A DNA stretch of 64,000 nucleotides. Source: Actinomycetota bacterium. Lineage in GTDB: Bacteria; Actinomycetota; Thermoleophilia; Gaiellales; F1-60-MAGs149. The notes below the pieces were generated by a model. It ran no database searches, had not been told where the DNA came from, and saw only the letters and a program-made list of their open reading frames with translations. The stretch is from NCBI GenBank assembly GCA_026392355.1, contig JAPLCF010000029.1, positions 124,001 through 188,000 on the forward strand. Direction: 5' to 3'. Shown here piece after piece: positions 15,744-25,909 of the stretch (position 1 is the first letter of the stretch; the number at the start of each line of letters is the position of its first letter). The position numbers and the translations under genes are program-made.

Positions 15744-16676
15744 ATGAGTATCCGAATCCATGACCTGCACCACGCCTGCCTGCGCGTGCTGGACCTCGAC
15801 GAGGCCACGGCCCGCTGGTCGGTCCAGTTTGGCCTCGAGGTCGTCGCCAAGGAGCCCGGCCGCTCGCTGCTGCGTTGCGACGCCGAGGACTATTGCCTGG
15901 AGCTCGTTCAGGACGCCGAGGCCGATCACGACCACAGCGCCTGGGAGCTCGCTGCCGACTGCTCGCTCGACGAGGCGGCTGCGCAGCTTGATGCCTGCAA
16001 CGTGAGCTACACCCGCGAGTCCGATGGCTCGCTGCGGTTTGTCGATCCCTCGGGCGGCGGCCTGCAACTGCTGCCCTTCCGCGAGCGCTCGGCGATGGAG
16101 CTCTGGCCCGACGCCGGACGCCGCACCGAGCCGCCGTTTGGTATGCACCCGCGCCGTCTCGGCCACGTCAACATCCTCGCACCGAACCTGGCCGAGACGA
16201 CCGCGTTCTACACCGATGTCATGGGCATGTATGTCTCCGACAAGCTCGGCGAGGCCGGCGTGTGGCTGCACGTGCACCCCGAGCATCATCAGATGGCGAT
16301 CGTCGGCATGGGGCCTGCGCACTTCCACCACATCGCCTTCGACATCGTCGACTGGGGCCAGCTACGTGTGTTCCTCGACCACCTCGGCCGCCACGGCCGC
16401 TGGCTCGGCTGGGGGCCTGTGCACCACAACCTGGCGCGCAACCTCTGCGCCTACGTACGCATCCCCGAGGAGAACCTCTTCGTCGAGCTCTACTGCGACA
16501 TGGAGATCCTGCGCCTGCCGCACACGCCGCGTGAGTGGGCCGACGACGCCTGGGGCTCCAACACGTGGGGCGTCCTGCCGCCCCGCTCATACTTCCGCTT
16601 CGACGAGGCGGCCGTGCACTCCGAGCGCCATCAGCTCGAGGCGCAGGGCACACCACTCCCGCCGCTTGCCGGCTGA
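15744..16676 (+). CDS. extradiol (type I, VOC-fold) ring-cleavage dioxygenase
   Basis: A 310-residue two-domain vicinal-oxygen-chelate protein. The active C-terminal domain carries the Fe(II) ligands H141 (RLGHVNIL), H196 (HFHHIAFDI) and E248 (LFVELYCD), plus an H-H-N stretch near residue 227 where the acid-base histidine of catechol 2,3-dioxygenases usually lies. The N-terminal domain is the degenerate partner. It would cleave a catechol-type ring next to a hydroxyl. The gene sits between the FAH-family and decarboxylase-like genes on one transcript. The exact catechol (for instance homoprotocatechuate) is not determinable. Confidence 0.88.
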   Translation: MSIRIHDLHHACLRVLDLDEATARWSVQFGLEVVAKEPGRSLLRCDAEDYCLELVQDAEADHDHSAWELAADCSLDEAAAQLDACNVSYTRESDGSLRFVDPSGGGLQLLPFRERSAMELWPDAGRRTEPPFGMHPRRLGHVNILAPNLAETTAFYTDVMGMYVSDKLGEAGVWLHVHPEHHQMAIVGMGPAHFHHIAFDIVDWGQLRVFLDHLGRHGRWLGWGPVHHNLARNLCAYVRIPEENLFVELYCDMEILRLPHTPREWADDAWGSNTWGVLPPRSYFRFDEAAVHSERHQLEAQGTPLPPLAG

Positions 16677-16714
16677 CACGACGCGCGACGACACCGACTG
16701 CCTGAGGATCACGC

Positions 16715-17524
16715 ATGAGCAACGGCTATAGCCTTCCCCTCTCCCCTAACGGCCGTGCGAGCCTCGTGCCATCGCCGCCGTGGCACTACGTCGGCGACTT
16801 CGTTGTCGTGGACTACTGGGCCGATCCCGCCGCGGTCGCGGCGGTGCTCCCGCCCGGCATGGAGCCGCACGCAGCCGATCCGGGCCGCGCCGCAGTGATC
16901 TTCGCCGACTGGCAGTCCTGCGTGACCGACCAGAACGAATTGATCGATCCCGCGCGCAGCCAGTACAAGGAGGCGTTCATCGTCGTCAACGGCATGCTCG
17001 GCGACGAGCACGTCACGACGTGCCCGTACATCTGGGTCGATCGTGACTTCGCGCTCGTGCGCGGCTGGATCCAGGGCTTCCCGAAGAAGCTCGGCTCGGT
17101 CTGGATGACCCGCACCTTCGGCCTCGGTACGCTCGCCGACCCCGCGATCGCCGCTGGCTCGACGTTTGGCTGCACGATGGCCGCGAACGATCGCCGCCTG
17201 ATCGATGCGACCGTCAAGCTGACGGGCGAGAGCGCCGGCGGCCCCGAACACAACGCACCGCCGCTCGTCAATCGCCGTCACTTTCCGCAGCTGGCCGAGG
17301 GCACGCACGAGACGCCCGCCGTGCACGAGCTCGTGCGCGCCAAGTCGTACGACCGCTCGATCTCGACGATCTGGGAGGGCGACGCCACGCTGTCGTTCGG
17401 CGATGCGCCCAACGAGGAACACATGGCGCTCGCCCCGATCAAGGTCGGCAAGGGCTATCGCTTCACGTTCGCCTACTCGGTAAATGACCTCGAGACGATC
17501 GTGGACCTGCGAGGCGACGCGTGA
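16715..17524 (+). CDS. acetoacetate decarboxylase-family protein
   Basis: A 269-residue protein of the acetoacetate decarboxylase fold. The Schiff-base lysine pair is seen in GWIQGFPKKLGSVW (K124/K125), corresponding to the catalytic Lys of the classical enzyme. AAVLPPGMEP and VNGMLGDEHVTTCPYIW are also family-like. Homologues act as decarboxylases or as aldolase/dehydratase-like enzymes on keto acids and may process the ring-cleavage product. Its stop overlaps the aldehyde dehydrogenase GTG (GTGA), which suggests the two steps follow one another. Confidence 0.85.
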   Translation: MSNGYSLPLSPNGRASLVPSPPWHYVGDFVVVDYWADPAAVAAVLPPGMEPHAADPGRAAVIFADWQSCVTDQNELIDPARSQYKEAFIVVNGMLGDEHVTTCPYIWVDRDFALVRGWIQGFPKKLGSVWMTRTFGLGTLADPAIAAGSTFGCTMAANDRRLIDATVKLTGESAGGPEHNAPPLVNRRHFPQLAEGTHETPAVHELVRAKSYDRSISTIWEGDATLSFGDAPNEEHMALAPIKVGKGYRFTFAYSVNDLETIVDLRGDA

Positions 17525-18978
17525 GCAACCGCGTCGACGTCCACGGCCACACGGTCTCGCCCGAGCACTACATCGATGGCGCCCGCGTCGGTAGTGCTGC
17601 GACGTTCGAAGACCGGTCGCCGATCGACGGGTCGCTGCTGGCTGAGGTATGCCGTGGCGATAACGCGACCGCCGACGCGGCAATCAGCGCCGCCGTACGC
17701 GCCTTTCCCGCCTGGGCTGCACTTGGGCCCGAGGGGCGTGCCCCGTACCTCCACCGCCTCGCCGACCTGATCGATCAGCACGTCGACCACATCGCGGAGG
17801 TCGAGTGCTGGGACATGGCGATGCTCGAGCGATCACTCAAGGCCCGCGTGATCGGCCGTGGCGCCCGCAACTTCCGAGCCTACGCCGACCTCGCCTGCGA
17901 GTACTCGGAGCGCGTCTGGGAATCCAACGGCACCGCGAACCGCGTGGTGCGTAACCCGAGTGGCCCGGCCGTGGTGATTACCCCGTGGAACGCGCCCTTC
18001 ATGCTCTCCACGTGGAAGTGCGCGCCGGCGCTGGCCGCCGGCTGCACCGTGGTGCTGAAGCCCGCCGAGTGGTCGCCGCTGTCGTGCTCCATGCTGTTCG
18101 ATCTGGTCGACAAGGCGGGGTTTCCGCCCGGCGTCTTCAATCTCGTGCAGGGCATCGGCGAAGAGGTCGGTGCGGCACTCACGACCGATCGCCGGGTCCG
18201 GCGTCTCAGCTTCACCGGCTCGCCCGAGACCGCGCGCATCATCGGCCGCGCTGGCGCCGAGAACATCGTGCCCTTCACCGCCGAGCTCGGTGGCAAGAAC
18301 CCGTTCCTCGTTTTTGCCGACGCTGATCTCGACGCGGCAGCGGCCAAGGCGGCGCTGCAGTACGACGATGCGGGTCAGGTCTGCCTGTCGGGCACGCGCC
18401 TGATCATCGAGGAGTCGGTCGTCGATGACTTCCTCGCACGCTTCAACGCCAACGTCGACGCCCAGGTGCTCGGCGACCCGCACGACGAGACGACGACGAT
18501 CAGCCCGTTGATCCACCCCGACCATCTGGCGCGCGTCGCCGGCTTCGTCGATCGTGCGCGCGCCAACGGCGACGAGATCCTGCGCGGCGGCAAGGTGTCG
18601 GATCTCGGCGGCAACTGGTACGAGCAGACGCTCATTCGCCCCACGTCGAACGACAGCGAGATCGTGCAGAACGAGGTCTTCGGCCCCGTCCTGACGATCC
18701 AGACGTTCACGACCGAGAAGGAGGCCGTCGCGCTCGCCAACTCGACCGAGTACGGCCTGTCCGGCATCCTCTTCACCTCTGACGCCGAGCGTGCGGATCG
18801 CATTGGTCGCACCGTGCGCGCCGGCACCTTCTGGGTCAACTGCTTCCTCGTCCGCGATCTCACCGCACCCTTCGGCGGCGCGGGCATCAGCGGCATCGGC
18901 CGTGAGGGCGGCGACTTCGCCCTCGACTTCTACTCGGACCTGAAGACGCTCCAGATCCTGGACGGCACCGTCTCCTAG
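17521..18978 (+). CDS. NAD(P)-dependent aldehyde dehydrogenase
   Basis: A 485-residue aldehyde dehydrogenase. Seen are N157 in TPWNAPF, K180 in VVLKPAEWSPLS, the FTGSPETARIIG turn, general-base E255 in TAELGGKNPF, and the nucleophile C288 in DDAGQVCLSGTRL. EVFGPVLTIQTF and the C-terminal GGAGISGIGREGG are also typical. HpaE-type enzymes that oxidise 5-carboxymethyl-2-hydroxymuconate semialdehyde belong to this group and fit the dioxygenase upstream. Start GTG overlaps the previous stop. The TAG stop is shared with the convergent GntR gene (CTAG). Confidence 0.93.
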   Translation: MSNRVDVHGHTVSPEHYIDGARVGSAATFEDRSPIDGSLLAEVCRGDNATADAAISAAVRAFPAWAALGPEGRAPYLHRLADLIDQHVDHIAEVECWDMAMLERSLKARVIGRGARNFRAYADLACEYSERVWESNGTANRVVRNPSGPAVVITPWNAPFMLSTWKCAPALAAGCTVVLKPAEWSPLSCSMLFDLVDKAGFPPGVFNLVQGIGEEVGAALTTDRRVRRLSFTGSPETARIIGRAGAENIVPFTAELGGKNPFLVFADADLDAAAAKAALQYDDAGQVCLSGTRLIIEESVVDDFLARFNANVDAQVLGDPHDETTTISPLIHPDHLARVAGFVDRARANGDEILRGGKVSDLGGNWYEQTLIRPTSNDSEIVQNEVFGPVLTIQTFTTEKEAVALANSTEYGLSGILFTSDAERADRIGRTVRAGTFWVNCFLVRDLTAPFGGAGISGIGREGGDFALDFYSDLKTLQILDGTVS

Positions 18979-19604
18979 TCGGGTACCGGCGACGCGAGGA
19001 TATGCTCGCGCGTGAGACGCTCGGCCAGCTCGGGGTCGCCCGCGGCGATCGCATCAAGGATCGCCTGGTGCGGCTCGGCGTAGCTCTTGGCGGCGTCTGC
19101 GTCGGCGGTCTGCGCGTCGAAGATAACTGTGCCCACCGCCTGCACCCAGAGCGTCTCGGCGAAGCGATCAAGATGCGGATTGCCCGCCGAGTGCACGAGC
19201 GCCAGGTGAAAGGAGCGATTGGCGGCGAACCCGCGATCGCCACCAGCACGCTGCTCGGCGATCGCCAAAGCCATCGCCTTGAGCGCATCGCGATTGCGCG
19301 CCTCGGCACCCAAGCGGGCTGCGGCAGGCTCGAGGGCGAGCCGCGCCTCCCAGAAGCGCACTTGCGCCTCGCGGCTGAGCGCGGTCACGACGGCGCCACG
19401 GTTTGGCTCGAGCTCGACGAGGCCGTCGGCGGCGAGGAGGCGCATCGCCTCGCGCAGCGGCGTGCGGGAGATGCCGAGTTCCTCGGCAAGTGTCTCCTGC
19501 CGCAGGCGCGTGCCAGGCGGCAGCTCACCCGTACGGATGCGCTCACGCAGGATCTCGCAGGTCTGCTCGACCATGCTGGGCGCAACGACGCGAGACTTCG
19601 GCAT
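18975..19604 (-). CDS. GntR-family (FCD) transcriptional regulator
   Basis: A 209-residue regulator. The N-terminal winged helix-turn-helix shows the GntR signature PPGTRLRQETLAEELGISRTPLREAMRLLAADGLVEL. The C-terminal all-helical FCD domain keeps the metal/ligand residues around NRSFHLALVHSAGNPHL and EPHQAIL. FCD regulators are usually repressors released by an organic acid. Position at the end of the catabolic cluster, plus two matching palindromes at 7630 and 14769, points to control of this cluster. It follows pdxH by 22 bases on the same strand, so it may also be read from the glyQ-glyS-ppsR-pdxH transcript. Confidence 0.93.
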   Translation of the reverse strand: MPKSRVVAPSMVEQTCEILRERIRTGELPPGTRLRQETLAEELGISRTPLREAMRLLAADGLVELEPNRGAVVTALSREAQVRFWEARLALEPAAARLGAEARNRDALKAMALAIAEQRAGGDRGFAANRSFHLALVHSAGNPHLDRFAETLWVQAVGTVIFDAQTADADAAKSYAEPHQAILDAIAAGDPELAERLTREHILASPVPD

Positions 19605-19626
19605 AAGGAGAGGCTACCGGGTTGCG

Positions 19627-20268
19627 CTACGGCTGCAGGCGCACGCGGTCCCAGCGCACGCCATCGCGCTCGTACCGAAGCCGATCGTGCATGCGACCCA
19701 TTCGACCCTGCCAGAACTCCATCGCCTCCGGCGCGATGCGGTAGCCACCCCACCACGGCGGTACCGGCACGTCCTCACCGGGATACTTCGCATCGGCCTC
19801 AGCGAAGCGCTGCTCGAGTGCGGCGCGGTCGGCCACCGCCTCGCTCTGGTTCGACGCCCAGGCGCCGATGCGGCTCTGGCGCGGACGTGTGGCGAAGTAC
19901 GCCGCCGTGTCCTCGTCGCTGGTTTCTGTAACGGTGCCCTCGATGCGGACCTGCCGCTCGAGCGGCTCCCACCAGAACACGAGGGACGCGAAGGGGTTGG
20001 CGGCCAGCTCGCGCCCCTTGCGACCGGCGCGGTTGGTGTAGAAGACGAACGAGCCGTCGTCCTCCACCTCTTTCAGCAGCACCATGCGCGCGGCGGGGCG
20101 CCCCCGCTCGTCGACGGTGGCGAGCGTCATCGCGTTCGGCTCGAGGATCGCTCCCGATCCGCGCGCCGTGCCAATCCACGCCATGAAGAGTTCGATCGGA
20201 TTCTGCCCAGCCGCGGTCTCGGCGAGCTCGCCGTTGCGGTAGGCGACACGCATCTCATGAAAGGCCAT
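19627..20268 (-). CDS. pdxH: pyridoxamine 5'-phosphate oxidase
   Basis: A 213-residue FMN enzyme that oxidises pyridoxine or pyridoxamine 5'-phosphate to PLP. Typical blocks are MRVAYRNGELAE, ARMVLLKEVEDDGSFVFYTN, KGRELAANPFASLVFWWEPLERQVRIEG, SRIGAWASNQSEAV and the C-terminal RLRYERDGVRWDRVRLQP. Length and order match the family closely. It overlaps the 3' end of ppsR by 14 bases. Confidence 0.95.
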   Translation of the reverse strand: MAFHEMRVAYRNGELAETAAGQNPIELFMAWIGTARGSGAILEPNAMTLATVDERGRPAARMVLLKEVEDDGSFVFYTNRAGRKGRELAANPFASLVFWWEPLERQVRIEGTVTETSDEDTAAYFATRPRQSRIGAWASNQSEAVADRAALEQRFAEADAKYPGEDVPVPPWWGGYRIAPEAMEFWQGRMGRMHDRLRYERDGVRWDRVRLQP

Positions 20269-21100
20269 TGGTGTCTCCTTCGGCGCGGGAACGCTCTTCC
20301 ACCAAGTTTATGACCCGCAGAGCCGATTCTTCGACGGCCAGGTTCGAGACGTCGATCACCGGGCAGCCAAGCTTGCGAAAGATGCTCGTGCACTCGTCGA
20401 GCTCGTCCAGGATCTTGGCGAGGTCGGCGTAGTTGTCACGGGCGCGGCCGCCCATCGCGCGGAGGCGGCGACCGCGGATGCGCTGCAGTCGCTCGGGGTC
20501 GATCGTGAGACCGACGATCTTCGAACGGTCGACGCGAAACAGCTGCGCGGGAGGCTCAACGCCAGGCACGAGCGGCGTATTTGCCGTCTTGTACCCGAGG
20601 TAGCCGAGGTACATCGACAGCGGCGTCTTGCCGGTGCGCGAAACGCCAACGATGACAATGTCCGCCTCGTCGAGCCCCTCGCCGGAGAGCCCATCGTCGT
20701 GCTTGACGGCAAACTCCATGGCCGCGACGCGCTTGAAGTAGTCCATCTCGAGCGCCACCGGACGCCCCGGCACGAGCTCGGCCTCATCGCCAGAGGCGAG
20801 CTGCAGTGCCTCGAGCGGCGCGCCGAGCAGGTCGCAGCCGGGCAAGCCGTGCTGCTCGCAGAGCTCCGTCGCCTGCCGACGCAGGTCGCGATCAATCAGC
20901 GTGAAGAACACCGTGGTGCGAGCCTGGCCGCTGAGCTTGGTGAAGACGGACTGCAGGCCAGTCACCGTCGTGACGCGCGGATGGCGCACGATGCTGACGG
21001 GCGAGGATGAGAACTGGGCCTGCGCGGCACGAGCCACGCGCGACGCCGTGTCGCCCGTGGAGTCCGAGATGATGTGGATCTCGACGGGTGCGGTACTCAT
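20255..21100 (-). CDS. ppsR: PPDK/PEP-synthase regulatory protein (kinase-pyrophosphorylase)
   Basis: A 281-residue protein of the DUF299 family. These bifunctional proteins inactivate PPDK or PEP synthase by ADP-dependent phosphorylation of a Thr near the catalytic His and reactivate it by Pi-dependent dephosphorylation. The opening IHIISDSTGDTASRVARAA and the P-loop GVSRTGKTPLSMYLGYLGYKTAN are diagnostic. The likely target is the ppdK product at 1175-3826, whose T451/H453 pair is intact. The gene lies between glyS and pdxH with 4- and 14-base overlaps. Confidence 0.95.
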   Translation of the reverse strand: MSTAPVEIHIISDSTGDTASRVARAAQAQFSSSPVSIVRHPRVTTVTGLQSVFTKLSGQARTTVFFTLIDRDLRRQATELCEQHGLPGCDLLGAPLEALQLASGDEAELVPGRPVALEMDYFKRVAAMEFAVKHDDGLSGEGLDEADIVIVGVSRTGKTPLSMYLGYLGYKTANTPLVPGVEPPAQLFRVDRSKIVGLTIDPERLQRIRGRRLRAMGGRARDNYADLAKILDELDECTSIFRKLGCPVIDVSNLAVEESALRVINLVEERSRAEGDTNGLS

Positions 21101-23157
21101 CGCTGGAGCTGGGTCAGGTCTCCGACGGGGGCGAACGCAGCGAGCGCCTCACGCAGGAGACGCACGCGGTTGGCGCGCACCGCGGGATCCTCGGCGAGCA
21201 CCATCACCCCGTCGAAGAGTGCGTCGACGGCGGGCGCGAGCTCGGCGGCGATCCGCAGCGCGGCGGCCGGGTCTTGCTCCGCAGCGATGCGCGGTCCGAT
21301 AGTGGCAATCGCCTCGGCGAGCGCCGTCTCGGCCGCCTCCTGAAACAGCGAAGCGTTGAGCGTGTCGGCGGCCTGCTCCTTCTCGCTGATGCGGCTGCAG
21401 CGTGTGACAGCACCGTGTGCGGCGGCAAGCTCGGGGGCCTCAGCAGCCGCGTGCAAGGCGCGGGCGACAGCGGCATGACGCGCCGGGTCGACACTGCCTG
21501 CACCACGCGCAGCGCGCTGGACATCGACCGGCACACCGCCGTCACCGAGCGCCTGATCGACACGATCGAGGATGAACGGCACGACGATCTCTTGCGTCGC
21601 CTCGAGGTCGAGCTCAAGGTCGGCGCTCTGGCCGACCAGCAGCGCGTGCGCCTGAGCCACGAGGCGCGGTAGATCAAGCGTGAGGCCATACCGCGCTTGG
21701 ATCTCGACGATGCCGGCGGCGGCACGGCGCAGCGCGTAGGGATCGCGCGAGCCGGTCGGGCGCTCACCGATAGCCACGACGCCGACGAGCTGGTCGAAGC
21801 GGTCGGCCAGCGCCAGCAGGGCACCAGGCACGGTCTCGGGCAGCGGACGCCCGGCGCCATCCGGTTGGTACTGCTCGCGGATAGCGATGGCAACGCCCTC
21901 CGGCTTGCCAGCGGCACGGGCGTACTCCATACCGGTCTCGCCCTGCAGCTCCGCGAACTCGCCAACCAGCGTCGAGGCAAGATCTGCTTTGGCAAGGCGC
22001 GCAGCCTCGACGGCATGCGCGCGATCATCGCCCGCGATCCCGGAGTCGTCGGCCAGCACCTCGACGAGCGCCATCAGGCGCGCCGTGCGATCGGCAAGCG
22101 TGCCGAGGCGCTGGTGGAAGGTGATGCGTCCAAGTTCCTCGGCCATCGCCTCGATACCGCGGGCGCGATCCTTCTCGAGCGAGAAGACGGCGTCGTCAAG
22201 ACGACCTGCAAGCACGCGCTCGTTGCCCGCACGGACCGTGGCGTCGGCGTCGGGGTGCGAGTTGACGACGGTCAGGAAGGCGGGCCGCAACGTGCCCGTG
22301 GTACCCCGCAGCGGCAGGTAGCGCTGGTGCGACTGCATGGCGGTGATCAGCACGCGCTCCGGCAGCGCTAGGTGGCGCTCGCTGATCGAACCGTTGAGCA
22401 CGCGCGGCCACTCGACGAGATACACAACCTCGTTGAGCACGTTGGCGGGGTCCTCCCAGGTCGCGTCGTACGCGTTGGCGCTCGACAGGAGCAGCGCCTC
22501 GATCACCTCGCGGCGGTCTGCGGTGCGAACGCCGACACCGGCGCCACCGAGATCGATGGCCCAGTCATCGACGCTGGTCACTTCGAACTCGGGCCGGAGC
22601 AGCCGATGGCCGCGCGTGATGCGCCCGCTCTGCACGCCCTGCACTTCGGCGGGCAGCACCGTGTCGCCGTGCATCACGATCAGCGTGCGAATCGGCCGCG
22701 AGAAGCGCAGCGTGCCGGTGCCCCAGCGCATGTTCTTCGGCATCTGGAGGCCTTCGATCAGACCATCGACGAGCGCCTGCGCATGGGCGGCGAGCGGCTC
22801 GGCCGGCGACGTGACCGTGGCGGTGAGCAACTCATCACGTACCTCGAGTTGATCGGGCGTCAGGCCGTGCTTGCGGGCGAAACCCTCGGCGGCTTTGGTC
22901 CAGGCACCGCTCTCGTCCTTGGCCGCCTTCTCGGGCGGACCGGTGTGCGTCAGCGTCTCGGCGGGTGCCTCGGCCGGCACACCCTCGGCGATCACGGCAA
23001 TGCGGCGCGGAGTGACGAACGTCTCGACCGACGTGGGCGCCAGCCGGCGGTCCGTCAGCAGCTTCTCGATCGTGGGGCCGGCCTCGCGCTCGGCGACACG
23101 GCAGGCGTTCGCCGGCAGCTCCTCGCAGCCGAGCTCGATCAGCAGCGACTGGGTCAC
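21097..23157 (-). CDS. glyS: glycyl-tRNA synthetase beta subunit
   Basis: A 686-residue beta subunit of the alpha2-beta2 glycyl-tRNA synthetase, which charges tRNA-Gly together with GlyQ. It begins [16 protein letters not shown] and contains the family blocks [19 protein letters not shown]-like [25 protein letters not shown] and [24 protein letters not shown]. Length is normal for the family. Start is GTG overlapping the glyQ stop (GTGA); the stop overlaps ppsR (ATGA). Confidence 0.96.
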   Translation of the reverse strand: MTQSLLIELGCEELPANACRVAEREAGPTIEKLLTDRRLAPTSVETFVTPRRIAVIAEGVPAEAPAETLTHTGPPEKAAKDESGAWTKAAEGFARKHGLTPDQLEVRDELLTATVTSPAEPLAAHAQALVDGLIEGLQMPKNMRWGTGTLRFSRPIRTLIVMHGDTVLPAEVQGVQSGRITRGHRLLRPEFEVTSVDDWAIDLGGAGVGVRTADRREVIEALLLSSANAYDATWEDPANVLNEVVYLVEWPRVLNGSISERHLALPERVLITAMQSHQRYLPLRGTTGTLRPAFLTVVNSHPDADATVRAGNERVLAGRLDDAVFSLEKDRARGIEAMAEELGRITFHQRLGTLADRTARLMALVEVLADDSGIAGDDRAHAVEAARLAKADLASTLVGEFAELQGETGMEYARAAGKPEGVAIAIREQYQPDGAGRPLPETVPGALLALADRFDQLVGVVAIGERPTGSRDPYALRRAAAGIVEIQARYGLTLDLPRLVAQAHALLVGQSADLELDLEATQEIVVPFILDRVDQALGDGGVPVDVQRAARGAGSVDPARHAAVARALHAAAEAPELAAAHGAVTRCSRISEKEQAADTLNASLFQEAAETALAEAIATIGPRIAAEQDPAAALRIAAELAPAVDALFDGVMVLAEDPAVRANRVRLLREALAAFAPVGDLTQLQR

Positions 23158-24020
23158 GACAACTCGATCCCCAGGTAGGCGTGCGAGACGGCGCGCGCCA
23201 GCGCGCGGACACGGCCGATGTAGGCGACACGCTCCGTCACCGAGATCGCACCGCGGGCATCAAGCTGGTTGAAGGCGTGTGAGCACTTGAGGACCTGGTC
23301 GTACGCGGGCACAGACAACCCGGCCTCGAGACAGCGGCCGCACTCGGCCTCGTGATGATCGAACGCCCGCACGAGCCCATCGACGTCGGCAACTTCGAAG
23401 TTGTAGGCGCTCCACTCGCGCTCACCGCGGGCATGCACATCGGCGTACGTGATGCCGGGCGCCCATTGCAGCTCCCAACAGGAGTCAACGCCCTGCAGGT
23501 ACATCGCCAGACGCTCGAGGCCGTAGGTGATCTCGACCGAAATGGGATCGCAATCGATGCCGCCAGCCTGCTGGAAGTACGTGAACTGCGTGACCTCCAT
23601 GCCGTCGAGCCAGACCTCCCAGCCCGTACCCCATGCGCCCAGCGTTGGCGCCTCCCAGTTGTCCTCGACGAACCGAATGTCGTGCGCCGCGGCGTCGATA
23701 CCGATCGCGGCCAGCGAGCGCAGATACGACTCCTGGATGTCGGCCGGCGACGGCTTGATCAGCACCTGAAACTGGTAGTAGTGCTGCAGACGGTACGGAT
23801 TCTCCGCGTAGCGGCCGTCGGTGGGGCGAATGCTGGGCTCAACGTATGCCGTCGACCACGGCTCGGGGCCGAGGCAGCGCAGGATCGTGGCCGGATTCAT
23901 CGTGCCCGCGCCAACCTCCGTGTGGTACGGCTGCACGATCGCACAGCCCTCTGCCGCCCAGAACGCCTGCAGGCGCAGGATCAGATCCTGAAAGGTCTTG
24001 GCTGCCAGATCGGTCGACAC
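23154..24020 (-). CDS. glyQ: glycyl-tRNA synthetase alpha subunit
   Basis: A 288-residue catalytic alpha subunit. [65 protein letters not shown] and [31 protein letters not shown] are near-invariant GlyQ blocks. The start is assigned to a GTG (reading VSTDLAAKT) because GlyQ proteins begin close to TFQDLI; the long upstream extension would run through the divergent promoter. The neighbouring gene at 24085 is divergent, leaving a 64-base promoter gap. I see no T-box structure there. Confidence 0.95.
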   Translation of the reverse strand: MSTDLAAKTFQDLILRLQAFWAAEGCAIVQPYHTEVGAGTMNPATILRCLGPEPWSTAYVEPSIRPTDGRYAENPYRLQHYYQFQVLIKPSPADIQESYLRSLAAIGIDAAAHDIRFVEDNWEAPTLGAWGTGWEVWLDGMEVTQFTYFQQAGGIDCDPISVEITYGLERLAMYLQGVDSCWELQWAPGITYADVHARGEREWSAYNFEVADVDGLVRAFDHHEAECGRCLEAGLSVPAYDQVLKCSHAFNQLDARGAISVTERVAYIGRVRALARAVSHAYLGIELS

Positions 24021-24084
24021 ATTTGGAAGGCTACCGATTCCCTCCCTCCGGACGCCCCGCCGGAACCAGGGATACCCTGAGGCG

Positions 24085-25182
24085 ATGCGCACCGCACGTC
24101 TGCTCCTCCCCATCCTGGTGCTCGGCCTCCTCGCCGCGCTCGTGCCTGCTGCCAGCGCTCTGTCGCTGTCGACGACTGCCACCACCATCAAGAACCCCAC
24201 CGTGCTGACGTTTCGTCCCGGCAACCTCAACCCCGTCATTGCGCAGCGCAACGGCCTGGTTGTGTCGGTCGTCAAGGGCAAGGTGCGCAAGCTCGCCGAC
24301 CTGACCGACCGCGTTGGCCAGTCCGGTGCCGAACGCGGCCTGCTCGGTCTGGCGTATAGCCCGGCCTACAAGGACAACGGGTTCGTGTTCGTCGCGTACA
24401 CCGATGCCGTCGGCGACACGCAGATCGTCCGCTTTAAGAAGGGGCGTTACGACCACTTCTTGAAGGGCTCCGCAACGGTGCTCTGGTCGATTCGCCAGCC
24501 ATACGCCAACCACAACGGCGGCCAGTTGGCGTTCGGTCCCGATGGCTTCCTTTACGTCGGCATGGGCGATGGTGGTGCGGGCGGCGATCCAGGCAATCGC
24601 GCCCAAAACCCCTTCACCCTGCTCGGCAAAGTGCTGCGCGTCGACGTCAATACACCCGAGCCGTATGCGATTCCCTCCTCGAATCCGTTTGCCGATGGTG
24701 TCGCCGGCGCTCCCAGCGTGTGGGCGATGGGGGTGCGCAATCCGCACTTCTCGTTCGATGCGCGCACCGGGAGCCTCTGGCTCGTTGACTCCAGCCAGGG
24801 CAGCAACCAGGAGGTCGACTGGGTGGCAAACCCTGCGCCGGTGCTGCCGAACTTCGGCTGGAGCGCCTTTGACGGGACGGCCAAGTACAAGCCGCAGCCA
24901 ACACCGGGGACGCTGATCGCGCCCGTCTCGACCTATGGCGCGGCCTTTGGGTGTGCACCCGTTGCCGGCAACGTCTATCGCGGCAAGACGATCCGCAAGC
25001 TACGCAACATGTACGTCTTTGGCGATGCCTGCAGCGGCCGTGTCTTCTCGATCCTGCGCAAGGACCCCAAGCTCGTTGACACGGGGCTCCGGGTGCCGAA
25101 GCTGGCCGCGATCGGCCAGGACGGCAATGGCGAACTCTGGCTGATCAGCCAGAAGGGCGCCCTCTCGATGATCATCCCCTAG
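24085..25182 (+). CDS. secreted PQQ-type sugar dehydrogenase-like beta-propeller protein
   Basis: A 365-residue protein with an N-terminal signal sequence ([25 protein letters not shown]). It has the GSDH/soluble glucose dehydrogenase propeller motifs [71 protein letters not shown] and NFGWSAFDG. Members oxidise aldoses in the periplasm or outside the cell, using PQQ where the binding residues are present; I did not verify every PQQ contact. The start chosen is the ATG just before the signal peptide. The last 11 bases overlap the convergent recO gene. Confidence 0.88.
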   Translation: MRTARLLLPILVLGLLAALVPAASALSLSTTATTIKNPTVLTFRPGNLNPVIAQRNGLVVSVVKGKVRKLADLTDRVGQSGAERGLLGLAYSPAYKDNGFVFVAYTDAVGDTQIVRFKKGRYDHFLKGSATVLWSIRQPYANHNGGQLAFGPDGFLYVGMGDGGAGGDPGNRAQNPFTLLGKVLRVDVNTPEPYAIPSSNPFADGVAGAPSVWAMGVRNPHFSFDARTGSLWLVDSSQGSNQEVDWVANPAPVLPNFGWSAFDGTAKYKPQPTPGTLIAPVSTYGAAFGCAPVAGNVYRGKTIRKLRNMYVFGDACSGRVFSILRKDPKLVDTGLRVPKLAAIGQDGNGELWLISQKGALSMIIP

Positions 25183-25903
25183 GCGACTGGGCGAGCAGGG
25201 AGAGGCGGACGCCGCCATGCTCCTCGGCCGTGGCGCGGCAGAGCCGAGCGATCGCCGTTCGCTGCCCCGCCGGCAGCGTGAGCAGCGCACCGAGCGGCTC
25301 GCTGATCAGACGGGCCGCCGCGGTGGCCGATGCCTGGTCGAGCGGCATGCCGCTGCCGCAGGCGCCGCAGAACGCGCAGCCGGCGGCCGCGTCGTAGACC
25401 TCGACCGCACCACCGCACCCGACGCACGCGGCGACCTCTGGACGCCAGCCGGCCAGCGCCAACAACTTGAGCACGAACGCGAGGGTGAGTACCTCGGCCC
25501 CCGCCCGCAGGTCGTCACCAAGCGGCTCGGTCATCGCCACGAGGTAGCGCGCAAGCCCGTCAAACAGCCGCTGGTCGGGCTCGGGCTCGGGAAACAGGCG
25601 CACGATCGCCTCGATCCCACCCGTCGCGGCCAGCACGCGAACCGGGTCGCGCCGCAGATCGTCGCCCGACCACAAGACGTGTGCGCCCGTGATCGTCGAA
25701 AGGTCGCCCTTACCCGGCTGGATCATCGCCTCGATCCGCGTCATCGGTTCGAGGCGCGCGCCCATCTTCGCCGTCGTCTTGCGCGCGCCCTTGGCGATCA
25801 CGTTGACGCGCCCCGCGGGGGTCAGCAGGTGCACCACGCGGTCGGCCTCGCCCGTGCGAAAGCTCCGCAAGACGATCGCCTCGGCCGCGTAGGCGGTGGC
25901 CAC
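25172..25903 (-). CDS. recO: DNA repair protein RecO
   Basis: A 243-residue RecO, which loads RecA on SSB-coated DNA in the RecFOR pathway. The N-terminal OB fold is seen in YAAEAIVLRSFRTGEADRVVHLLTPAGRVNVIAKGARK. The zinc site is complete (CVGCGG, then CAFCGACG). Start GTG, a few bases after the glutaredoxin stop. Confidence 0.92.
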   Translation of the reverse strand: MATAYAAEAIVLRSFRTGEADRVVHLLTPAGRVNVIAKGARKTTAKMGARLEPMTRIEAMIQPGKGDLSTITGAHVLWSGDDLRRDPVRVLAATGGIEAIVRLFPEPEPDQRLFDGLARYLVAMTEPLGDDLRAGAEVLTLAFVLKLLALAGWRPEVAACVGCGGAVEVYDAAAGCAFCGACGSGMPLDQASATAAARLISEPLGALLTLPAGQRTAIARLCRATAEEHGGVRLSLLAQSPRG

Positions 25904-25909
25904 CCGGAA

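Noticed and set aside
24021-24084. T-box leader upstream of glyQ
   Set aside because: The divergent gap is only 64 bases and has no specifier or antiterminator structure.
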